Below, one piece after another: positions 23,519 through 31,120 of a stretch of DNA of 64,000 nucleotides. The position numbers were made by a program, and so were the translations under genes. The stretch covers positions 50,844 through 114,843 of the forward strand of contig QFPJ01000005.1 of the NCBI GenBank assembly GCA_003241685.1, given 5' to 3'. Within the stretch, counting starts at the first letter, position 1. Each line of letters starts with the position of its first letter. Below the pieces are notes generated by a model that saw nothing but the letters and a program-made list of their open reading frames with translations, had not been told where the DNA came from and did no database searches. The DNA is from Sphingopyxis macrogoltabida. GTDB taxonomy: Bacteria; Pseudomonadota; Alphaproteobacteria; Sphingomonadales; Sphingomonadaceae.

Positions 23519-25672
23519 ATGGCGAACCCGTTCGAAAGCGCCTCCTGGTTCCAGGTCGCCCGGCTCCGGCCGCGGTTGAAGGCGCATGTCCGCGTTCGCC
23601 GCCACCGCTATCGCGGCAGCGTGCAATATGTCCTCGACGACGGCGCCGCGGGCAAGGCGCATCGCTTTCAGAAGGGGGCCTATCGGTTCATCGGCCGCCT
23701 CGACGGCGATCGCACGGTCGAACAATTGTGGGAAAGGCTGGTCGAGGAACTGGGCGAGGATGCGCCGACGCAGGACGATGTGATCGCGGCGCTGGGCCAG
23801 CTTCACGGGTCCGACCTGCTGGCTACCGACATGCTGCCCGACACCGGCGAACTGTTGAAGCGGCACAAGAAGCAGAAGCGCCAGCTGCTGGTCCAGAACC
23901 TGAAAAGCCCGATGTCCTTCCGCGTGCCGCTGGTCGATCCCGACGCTTTCCTGACCCGCACCATGGATCTGGTGCGCCCGTTGTTCGGATGGTTCGGGGT
24001 GCTGTTGTGGCTGACCGTGACGGGCGCCGCACTGATGCTCGTCGGCACGCACTGGCAGGAGTTGACCAACAACATCATCGACCGGGTGCTGTCGGCCGAC
24101 AATCTGCTCATCATGGCCTTCTGCTATCCGCTGGTGAAGACCGTCCACGAACTCGGCCATGGCTATGCGGCCAAGGCGTGGGGCCGCGAAGTCCGCGAAA
24201 TGGGCATCATGATGCTGGTGCTCTTTCCCGTTCCCTATGTCGATGCGTCGGCGGCGAGCGCGCTGCCCGACAAATGGAAGCGCGCCCTGGTCGGCGCGGC
24301 GGGGATGATCGCCGAACTGTTCCTGGCCGCCATCGCGGCGATGCTGTGGGTCGTGCTCGAACCCGGCCTGGCGCGCAGCGTCGCCTATAATATCATGCTG
24401 ATCGCCGGAATCTCGACCGTGCTCGTCAACGGCAATCCGCTGCTGCGCTTCGACGGCTATTATATCCTGGCCGACCTGATCGAGATTCCGAACCTTGGTT
24501 CGCGTGCCAATCGCTATTGGGCGGATATCGTCAACCGGCATATCTTCCGCACCCACGGCATGCCGCCCTTCGATGCGACGCCGGGGGAGCGGCGCTGGTT
24601 TCTGCTCTATGCGCCCGCCGCCTTCGTGGCGCGCATGGTCATGCTGCTCGGTATCGCGCTGATCGTGGCGAGCAAATTCTTCCTGCTCGGCGTGCTGATC
24701 GCCTTGTGGAGCCTGTGGACGGGCATCGGCCTGCCGGTGTGGAAAATGTTCGCCCACGTCTTCACCAGCCCGCAATTGCACCGCAACCGGGGCTTTGCGG
24801 TGCGGCTGACGATGGGCGCGGTCTTGGCGGCGGCGCTCATCCTCTTCGCCATTCCCGCGCCGCATCATGTCAATGCGCAGGGCGTCGTCTGGCTGCCCGA
24901 CCGGGCGCATGTGCGCGCCGGGACGGCGGGTTTCATCACCCGCATCGCGGTGCCCGAAGGGACGGTGGTGGCGCCGGGCCAGCTGCTCGTCGAAACGACG
25001 CAGCCGTCGCTGGAAACCGATGTCGCCAAACTCGACTGGCGCCGCCGCGAACTCCAGGCGGCCGCCGATGCCGAACTGGGCGGCGACATGGTGAAGCGCC
25101 GGATCAGCCAGCTGGAAATCGACGAGGCCGACCAGCGGCTGGGCATCCAGCGCCAGCGGCAGGGCGAATTGCGCCTGTTCGCACAGGCGGCGGGTCAATT
25201 CGTGCTGGCAAAGGCGCCCGCGCCCGACCTGCCCGGCCGCCATGTCCGCCAGGGCGAATTGATCGGCTATGTGACGCCGGGGCACGCCGATGTGATCCGC
25301 ATCGTCGTGCCGCAGGACGACATCGACCTGGTCCGCCGCAAGCTGCGCGGCGTGCGCTATCGCATCGCGGCTTTGCCCGGCGCGACCTATGACGGGGCGG
25401 TGGTGCGCGAGGTGCCGGGCGGCACGCGCGACCTGCCCAGCGAAGCGCTTGCGCTCGGCAATGGCGGCACCATCCCGATCGATCCCACCGATGCCGGCCG
25501 GCGCAAGGCGATCAACCGCATCTTCCTGTTCGACGTCAGCCTGCCGCGCGAATTGCGGCAGGTGCCCTTTGGCACGCGCGTCCACGTCCGCTTCCAGCTC
25601 GGGTGGGAACCGATCGGCTGGCAGATCGGGCGGCGGTTGCGCCAGATGCTGCTGTCGCGGTTCAATGCCTGA
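23519..25672 (+). CDS. PqqD-like / M50 zinc metalloprotease / HlyD-like fusion (membrane)
   Basis: 717 residues, three bases after the previous stop. Residues about 30-120 resemble a PqqD-type peptide-binding winged-helix domain ('GAYRFIGRLDGDRTVEQLWE'). A polytopic membrane region (about 150-450) carries the M50 zinc motif HELGH at 210-214 and the second motif NPLLRFDGYY at about 304-314, which supplies the aspartate ligand, so the active site looks intact. The C-terminal 240 residues are a lipoyl/HlyD-like periplasmic adaptor with a coiled coil. This matches the family annotated as putative peptide zinc metalloproteases (COG1994-like), often paired with HlyD proteins. Likely roles are inner-membrane channel component, signal-peptide processing of the exported giant, or both. 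Confidence 0.88.
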   Translation: MANPFESASWFQVARLRPRLKAHVRVRRHRYRGSVQYVLDDGAAGKAHRFQKGAYRFIGRLDGDRTVEQLWERLVEELGEDAPTQDDVIAALGQLHGSDLLATDMLPDTGELLKRHKKQKRQLLVQNLKSPMSFRVPLVDPDAFLTRTMDLVRPLFGWFGVLLWLTVTGAALMLVGTHWQELTNNIIDRVLSADNLLIMAFCYPLVKTVHELGHGYAAKAWGREVREMGIMMLVLFPVPYVDASAASALPDKWKRALVGAAGMIAELFLAAIAAMLWVVLEPGLARSVAYNIMLIAGISTVLVNGNPLLRFDGYYILADLIEIPNLGSRANRYWADIVNRHIFRTHGMPPFDATPGERRWFLLYAPAAFVARMVMLLGIALIVASKFFLLGVLIALWSLWTGIGLPVWKMFAHVFTSPQLHRNRGFAVRLTMGAVLAAALILFAIPAPHHVNAQGVVWLPDRAHVRAGTAGFITRIAVPEGTVVAPGQLLVETTQPSLETDVAKLDWRRRELQAAADAELGGDMVKRRISQLEIDEADQRLGIQRQRQGELRLFAQAAGQFVLAKAPAPDLPGRHVRQGELIGYVTPGHADVIRIVVPQDDIDLVRRKLRGVRYRIAALPGATYDGAVVREVPGGTRDLPSEALALGNGGTIPIDPTDAGRRKAINRIFLFDVSLPRELRQVPFGTRVHVRFQLGWEPIGWQIGRRLRQMLLSRFNA

Positions 25673-27695
25673 TCAGCCCACCCTTCGCGAGCGCGCCCAG
25701 GGCCTGTGGCGCGAGATTCGCAGTGACGCGCATCCGGTCATCGCGCCCTATCCCGAACGCGGGATCGCGCCGTCGTGGAAATGGGACCGTCCGGTCGACC
25801 TGATGGTCGGCCGCGCGCTGGCCGCGCCGCGGCCCGGTCGGCACCGGCTTGCGGCGCGGGCGGACGCGATCGTCGCGGCGTCGGAGGCGCTGCGCGGGCT
25901 GGACGACGATGCGTTCGACGCGCGCTGCGCCGACATGCGCGCGCGGCTCATGCGGCAGGGGCTGTCCGACCCCGCGCTGGTCGACGAATGCTTCGCGCTG
26001 ATCCGCGAAGCGACCGGCCGCGAACTCGGCATGCGGCACTTCGCGGTGCAGTTGATCGGCGGGCTGATCATGGTCGAGGGCGGCCTCGCCGAAATGGCGA
26101 CGGGGGAGGGCAAGACGATCACCGCGCTGCTGCCCGCCGTGACCGCGGCGATGGCGCGCATGCCGGTGCATGTGTTCACCGTGAACGATTATCTGGCCGA
26201 GCGTGACGCCGAAAAGCTGCGCCCCGTCTACCAGCGGTTCGGGCTGACGCTGGGCGTCGTGATGCACGGACAGGAAACGCCCGACCGGCGGGCCGCCTAT
26301 CGCGCCGATGTCGTCTATGGCACCAACAAGGAAATCACCTTCGACTATCTGCGCGATCAGACGTCGCTGGGCGCCCATCGCGGCGCGGCGCGGCGCGTGA
26401 TGCGCGAATTGTTCGGCGGCGGCGCGCGCGAACCGCTGATCATGCGCGGCCTGTTTTTCGCCGTCGTCGACGAAGCCGATTCGATCTTCATCGACGAAGC
26501 GCGCACGCCGTTGATCCTGTCGGCGGAAATGCCGGCGAACGACGACGGCCTTTATCTCGCCGCGCTCGAACTGGTCGGCCAGCTGGAGGAAGGGCGGCAC
26601 TATCGGATTCGCGAGGCGGACCGCGCGGTGGAACTGACCGAACGCGGCGGCCGCGTGGTCGCCGACCGCAGCGCGGGATTGCCCCAGCTGCGCTGGCGCA
26701 TCCGCCAGGCGCGCGAACAGATCGCGTCGCAGGCGATCGCCGCGCTGCGGCTCTACCGGCGCGATCGCGACTATATCGTGGTCGATGGCAAGGTGCAGAT
26801 CGTCGATGAATCGACGGGCCGCGTCATGGCCGACCGGTCGTGGGAGGGCGGCCTGCACCAGCTGATCGAAGCGAAGGAACAGGTCGAACTGTCGGGGACG
26901 CGCAACACGATGGGGCGCATCACCTACCAACGCTTCTTTCGCCGCTATCTGCGCCTGTCGGGCATGAGCGGGACGGTGCGCGAAACGGCGCCCGAACTAT
27001 GGGCCGATTACGGGCTGAAGGTGACGGTGGTGCCGCGCAACCGGCCGAACCGCCGCCGCGACCGCGGCCATGCCCTGCACGCCGATGCCGCGTCCAAATG
27101 GGCCGCGGTAGCACAGGCGGTGCGCAGGGTGCGGGGGGAAGAGGCGATGCGGCCCGTTCTGGTCGGCACGCGCTCGGTCGGCGATTCCGAAGCGGTCGCC
27201 GCGGCATTGGGGGCGATCGGCATCGACTGCCGCATCCTCAACGCCCGGCAGGATGCCGAGGAAGCGGCGATCGTCGCCGCCGCGGGTCAGGTCGGCGCCG
27301 TGACGGTCGCGACCAACATGGCGGGGCGCGGCACCGACATCGAATTGTCGCCGGCGGCCGATGCCGCGGGCGGGCTGCACGTCATCCTGACCGCCTTTCA
27401 CGAAACGCCGCGCATCGACCGCCAGCTCGAAGGGCGCGCGGGGCGGCAGGGCAATCCCGGCAGCACCCAGGCGATCACCGCGATCGACGACGAACTCTAC
27501 ACGCTGTTCGCGCCCCGCGCGGCCCGGGCGGTTCGCGCGTCGGCGCGGTCGTGGCCGGTCGAGGGGCGGGCGGCCGACCTGCTGCGCCGCTGGGCCCAGG
27601 CCGCCGCCGAACGCCGCCACGCGGCGACCCGCCGCCAGACCGAATTGTCCGAAGAACGGCTGGAAAAGACGATGGCCTTCAGCGGCCGGATCTGA
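25665..27695 (+). CDS. Short SecA-like preprotein translocase ATPase
   Basis: 676 residues from ATG 25665, overlapping the M50 gene by eight bases; longer in-frame starts lie wholly inside that gene. Intact SecA motor motifs are visible: Walker A ATGEGKT (about 145-151), VNDYLAERD, Walker B DEADSIFIDEARTPLILS (269-286), a shortened preprotein-crosslinking region, SGMSGT, ATNMAGRGTDIEL (about 549) and QLEGRAGRQGNPGS. It ends about 75 residues after the last motif, so most of the helical wing, scaffold and C-terminal zinc-binding linker of housekeeping SecA (about 900 residues) is absent. It is therefore an accessory motor and not the essential SecA. The operon position points to powering export of the giant protein, a function I infer. 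Confidence 0.88.
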   Translation: MPDQPTLRERAQGLWREIRSDAHPVIAPYPERGIAPSWKWDRPVDLMVGRALAAPRPGRHRLAARADAIVAASEALRGLDDDAFDARCADMRARLMRQGLSDPALVDECFALIREATGRELGMRHFAVQLIGGLIMVEGGLAEMATGEGKTITALLPAVTAAMARMPVHVFTVNDYLAERDAEKLRPVYQRFGLTLGVVMHGQETPDRRAAYRADVVYGTNKEITFDYLRDQTSLGAHRGAARRVMRELFGGGAREPLIMRGLFFAVVDEADSIFIDEARTPLILSAEMPANDDGLYLAALELVGQLEEGRHYRIREADRAVELTERGGRVVADRSAGLPQLRWRIRQAREQIASQAIAALRLYRRDRDYIVVDGKVQIVDESTGRVMADRSWEGGLHQLIEAKEQVELSGTRNTMGRITYQRFFRRYLRLSGMSGTVRETAPELWADYGLKVTVVPRNRPNRRRDRGHALHADAASKWAAVAQAVRRVRGEEAMRPVLVGTRSVGDSEAVAAALGAIGIDCRILNARQDAEEAAIVAAAGQVGAVTVATNMAGRGTDIELSPAADAAGGLHVILTAFHETPRIDRQLEGRAGRQGNPGSTQAITAIDDELYTLFAPRAARAVRASARSWPVEGRAADLLRRWAQAAAERRHAATRRQTELSEERLEKTMAFSGRI

Positions 27696-27741
27696 GCTTC
27701 GGGGCGCGGACGATGCCGGACGGCGGGCCCGCGCCGCAGCA

Positions 27742-29193
27742 TCATGGCCTGATGCTGGCATCCTGCGCCGGGGTCGCGGCCGTTCCGGTCGCGATCGGCT
27801 GGGGCTTCGCCATATCGTGGCCGATGTTCGATACCAGCCCGTGGACGCCGTCATAATGGACCATCGGGTCATACAGCAGCGCGGTGTCGAAATTCAGCGT
27901 CCGGGCTTCGGCCTGGCCCATCGCCGCGAGCAGCGCAAAGCCCGCGACATAGGCGTCGCGTTCGGCCGTGACCGCCGTTACCTGGGCGTTCAGCAATTCC
28001 TGTTCGGCATTGAGCAGGTCGAGCAGCGGGCGCAGGCCGTTGTTCACCTCCGCGCGGATGCCGGTCAAGGCGCGTTCGTTCGCCTGGACGCCGCTGCGGG
28101 CGGCGTCGATCACGCGGCGCGCGGACATCCAGTTGGCATAGGATGCGCGCGTGTCGGCGACGACGTCGCGCTCGGCGGCGGCGATCTGTTCGATCGTCAC
28201 GCCATATTTCTGCCGCGCCTGCCGCGACTGCGCGGCGACGCGTCCGCCCTGATAGAGCGGAAATTTCAACTGGACGCCGACATATCCGGTCGTGCCCTGA
28301 TCGCGGTTGCGGGGGCTGGTGTTCGGCGCCAGCGATCCCAGATAGTCATATCGGTTGAGCCCGCCGACCGCGCTGACGCGGGGCAGCCCTTCGGCGTCGG
28401 CGACCTTGACGTCGTGCTGCGCGGCGCGATTCTCGGCCTGGGCGGCTTGCAGGGCCGCGTTGCCTTCCAGCGCCACGCGCACCGCGTCCTCGACCGTCGC
28501 GGGCATCTGCGGCAGCGGGGGCGGGGCGGACAGGTCGCCCGGCGGATTGCCGACCAGCCGGATGTAATTCTCGCGGCTCGCGATCAGCCGCGCCTCGGCG
28601 GTTTCCTGCTGCGCGATGGCCAGCGCGACGCGTGCCTCGGCCTGGGCGACGTCGGTCGGGCCGGCGTCGCCGACGTCCAGCCGGTCGCTGGTCTGGGTCA
28701 GCGTATAGTCGATGACCGACCGATTGCGGCGCGTCAGGCGCACCGTCGCCTCGTCGCGGATCACATCCATATAGGCGGCGACCACGCGCGAAAACAGGTC
28801 CGCCTCCGTTGTGCGCAATCCCTGGCGGCTGGCCTCGCTGCGCGCTTCGGCGGCGCGCACCGAATTGCGCACCGCGCCAAAGCTGATCAGCGGCACGTTC
28901 AGGCTGAGCTGGCCGACCAGCTGGCGGTCGGGATCGGACGTCCCGAAATTGCCGGACTGATCGCCCTTCAGCACATTTTCCTGATACATGACCGACGAAT
29001 CCACGGTCGGCCGGCCCGCCGCGCGCGCGATCGGGACATTCTCGTCATTCGCCCGGACCTGGGCGCGCTGAATCGTCAGCGTCGGGTTGTTGCGATAGGC
29101 GGCCGCCAGCGCCTCCTGCAATGTCTCGCCAAGCGCCGCGGCGGGGGTCAGCAGCAACGCGGCGCTGCCCAAAAGTGCCATTTTCCGCATCAT
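27742..29193 (-). CDS. TolC-family outer-membrane efflux protein
   Basis: 483 residues with an N-terminal signal peptide (MMRKMALLGSAALLLTPAAALGE). It has the two-fold outer-membrane-efflux pattern: the first repeat begins 'TLQEALAAAYRNNPTL' and the second begins near 'TVEDAVRVALEGNAAL', with long amphipathic helices and 'GGRVAAQSRQARQ'. Such proteins trimerise into a channel across the outer membrane and periplasm. It lies 42 bases downstream of the adaptor gene at 30183-29236 and converges with the SecA-like gene (46-base gap), so the two operons together supply all layers of a tripartite exporter. Confidence 0.92.
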   Translation of the reverse strand: MMRKMALLGSAALLLTPAAALGETLQEALAAAYRNNPTLTIQRAQVRANDENVPIARAAGRPTVDSSVMYQENVLKGDQSGNFGTSDPDRQLVGQLSLNVPLISFGAVRNSVRAAEARSEASRQGLRTTEADLFSRVVAAYMDVIRDEATVRLTRRNRSVIDYTLTQTSDRLDVGDAGPTDVAQAEARVALAIAQQETAEARLIASRENYIRLVGNPPGDLSAPPPLPQMPATVEDAVRVALEGNAALQAAQAENRAAQHDVKVADAEGLPRVSAVGGLNRYDYLGSLAPNTSPRNRDQGTTGYVGVQLKFPLYQGGRVAAQSRQARQKYGVTIEQIAAAERDVVADTRASYANWMSARRVIDAARSGVQANERALTGIRAEVNNGLRPLLDLLNAEQELLNAQVTAVTAERDAYVAGFALLAAMGQAEARTLNFDTALLYDPMVHYDGVHGLVSNIGHDMAKPQPIATGTAATPAQDASIRP

Positions 29194-29235
29194 CCCTCGA
29201 ATACTCCTCTGCTGGCAGGCGTTGCTGCCGCGCCG

Positions 29236-30183
29236 TCAGGCGCGCGGTGCCGGGCTGCTGTTGATTTCCAGCCTGCAACGCAGGCCCGCGGGAAGCTTGT
29301 TGCCGGGGTTGGGCAGTTCCAGCCGCATCCCGAACGTGCCGCTGGCGGCATCGAACACGCGGTCGATCACCTTGACCCGCGCCATATATTGTCCGCCGAC
29401 CGGCTCTTCGGGAAAGATCGCGACCATATCGCCGACGCGCACCGACCCCAGCTGTGCGATCGGGGCGAAAACCTCGACGTTCAGCGGATTGATCTGTGCG
29501 ATGGTCAGGATGTGCGACGTGCTCGGCCCGCGATATTCCCCGGGCGACATCGCGCGTTCGGTGACGATGCCGCTCACCGGGCTGTACACCGTCTTTTCGG
29601 TCAGGATGCGCTGGGTGCGGACATATTCCAGCCGGGCGACGCGCTGGTCCTGCGCGGCGGCGCGGCGTTCCTCGGCGGCGGCTTCCGCATTGGCGCGGGC
29701 TTCCTCGACCTTGTCGCGGGCCAGATGCGCGCGGATGCCCTCGCTGCGCTCGCTGACCGAACTCAGATAGGCGGCGCGCGCCTCGGCGGCGCGGACCGCA
29801 TGGATATTGTCGGCGCGCGCTTGCGCCGCGGCGGCGCTGGCCCGGTCGACGTCGGCCTTCAGCCGGGCGACGACCTGTCCCTTGCCGACGGCATCGCCGC
29901 GATCGACGAAGATCGCGTCGACGACGCCTTCGACGCCGCTGTTGACGCGGATCACGCGGCTGGGTTCGATCAGGCAATCGCTGGAACGCGCCGCGTCCGA
30001 TGGCGCGGCCGGGACGGGGGCGCTCAGCGCCAGGTCGGGGGCGGCGGGGCGCGGCGGCGCGGCCACCGCGCGCGGCGCAACGGCCGGCCGGCTATCCGCG
30101 CCGCTGTCGGCGATCAGCAGATAAAGGCCGCCGATCGCGGCCAGCGCGACGCCGCCGGCAATCGAATAGCGTTTCCTGTCCAT
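29236..30183 (-). CDS. HlyD-family periplasmic adaptor (membrane-fusion protein)
   Basis: 315 residues. The chosen ATG at 30183 is preceded by AAGGG and gives a single N-terminal membrane anchor (residues 8-25, 'IAGGVALAAIGGLYLLIA'); a longer frame reaching 30324 has no such structure. After a proline-alanine linker (about 30-60) come the lipoyl half motif ('VDAIFVDRGDAVGKGQVVARL'), an alanine-rich coiled coil (about 115-185), the second half ('TVYSPVSGIVTERAMSPGEY') and a beta-barrel. It forms an operon with the TolC-family gene. It is the second adaptor in the cluster besides the GAF-HlyD and M50-HlyD fusions. Confidence 0.9.
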   Translation of the reverse strand: MDRKRYSIAGGVALAAIGGLYLLIADSGADSRPAVAPRAVAAPPRPAAPDLALSAPVPAAPSDAARSSDCLIEPSRVIRVNSGVEGVVDAIFVDRGDAVGKGQVVARLKADVDRASAAAAQARADNIHAVRAAEARAAYLSSVSERSEGIRAHLARDKVEEARANAEAAAEERRAAAQDQRVARLEYVRTQRILTEKTVYSPVSGIVTERAMSPGEYRGPSTSHILTIAQINPLNVEVFAPIAQLGSVRVGDMVAIFPEEPVGGQYMARVKVIDRVFDAASGTFGMRLELPNPGNKLPAGLRCRLEINSSPAPRA

Positions 30184-30467
30184 GCGCCGCCCTTGGCCCC
30201 CCTGCTGACCCGCGCCGTCAACCCGTGAAACCGTGGCAGCCGGCCCTGCATCGCGGGACGATGGAGCCCGTCGCTCCCTTCCCCGATGGTGCCGCGTCGC
30301 CTGCACCGGCGTCCCGAAGAACATGCGCGTTCTTCTTCCCTCGCCTGAGTTAGCGGCGAAGCGGGGGATTCCGGATCACGCGGCGCCGCCGAAAGGTCAT
30401 AACTGGCCGGGAACGGGACATTTTTGGAAAACGCGGCCTTGCCCTTTCACGCCGGATAAGGGAAGCT
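30184..30467. promoter_or_regulatory. Divergent intergenic region with a 20-bp inverted repeat
   Basis: 284 bases between the minus-strand adaptor-TolC operon and the plus-strand sigma-factor gene. Almost midway, GAAGAAC (30316-30322) and GTTCTTC (30329-30335) form perfect 7-bp arms around a 6-bp spacer, a plausible dimer-binding operator. AAGGGA (30458-30463) is a possible ribosome site for the sigma gene. I see no convincing -35/-10 pair. Confidence 0.45.
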
Positions 30468-31067
30468 GTGGGGGTTAAGGGTCGAATATGCTGGGGCGAT
30501 TCTTCCGTGGGCGATCATGAAACGCTGTTGATGTTGCGCAATTGGCAGGCCGGTCTTGCCGACGGTCGCGACGCATTGATCGCGCGACTCTATCCCGAAC
30601 TGGAACAGATTGCCGCCGCGCGTCTGCGGCGGGAACAGGACAGCTCGCTATCCACCGGCGACCTCATCAACGATGCGGTGCTGCGGCTGGTGCAGGTGGA
30701 GCGCATCTCGCTTGCCGACCGGGCGCATTTCATCGCGCTCGCGTCGCGGATGATGCGGCACATCCTGATCGATCATGCCCGCGCCCGCGCCTCGTCGAAA
30801 CGGCGGCATCACAAGGTCGAACTGCAAACCAACATCGATGACGTGCCGCGCCGGATCGACCTGAACGCGCTCGATTCGGCGCTCATGCGCCTGCGCTCGC
30901 TGGACGAACAATTGATGGAGCTTGTCGAGATGCGCTATTTCGGCGGCATGACCACCGCCGACATCGCCGAGGTTATCGGCGTATCCGAACCGACCGTGAA
31001 GCGGCGCTGGCAGGTGGCGCGGGCGTGGCTTGCCGACGCCCTCGCCAATCCGATCGACGATGTTTGA
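30468..31067 (+). CDS. ECF-type RNA polymerase sigma factor (Sig-70_X6-like)
   Basis: 199 residues from GTG 30468, which has AAGGGA just upstream. GTG 30507 or ATG 30531 are alternatives that fit the usual family N terminus ('LLMLRNWQAGLADGRDALI') better. Region 2 ('DLINDAVLRLVQVERISLADRAHFIALASRMMRHILIDHAR') and region 4 ('DEQLMELVEMRYFGGMTTADIAEVIGVSEPTVKRRWQVARAWL') are both clear. The long, regular region 2 with 'HFxxLAxRxMRxILIDHAR' is typical of the ECF subgroup (TIGR02999) found next to Ser/Thr kinases, and indeed such a kinase gene follows convergently. No anti-sigma factor is seen, so control by the kinase is the likely mode (inference). Confidence 0.9.
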   Translation: MGVKGRICWGDSSVGDHETLLMLRNWQAGLADGRDALIARLYPELEQIAAARLRREQDSSLSTGDLINDAVLRLVQVERISLADRAHFIALASRMMRHILIDHARARASSKRRHHKVELQTNIDDVPRRIDLNALDSALMRLRSLDEQLMELVEMRYFGGMTTADIAEVIGVSEPTVKRRWQVARAWLADALANPIDDV

Positions 31068-31120
31068 CGACCGTCCCGTCTGGACGGACCGTCGATGCCG
31101 GACGCGGACGGGCCCTGACC

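Noticed and set aside
21584..25585. Antisense open frame of about 1,330 codons opposite the GAF-HlyD and M50 genes
   Set aside because: Both sense genes have clear domains; the antisense translation is arginine/glutamine/histidine-rich with no motif.
31074..31091. Hairpin CCGTCC-loop-GGACGG between the sigma-factor and kinase genes as a terminator
   Set aside because: The stem is only 6 bp and no T-tract follows; not enough to call.
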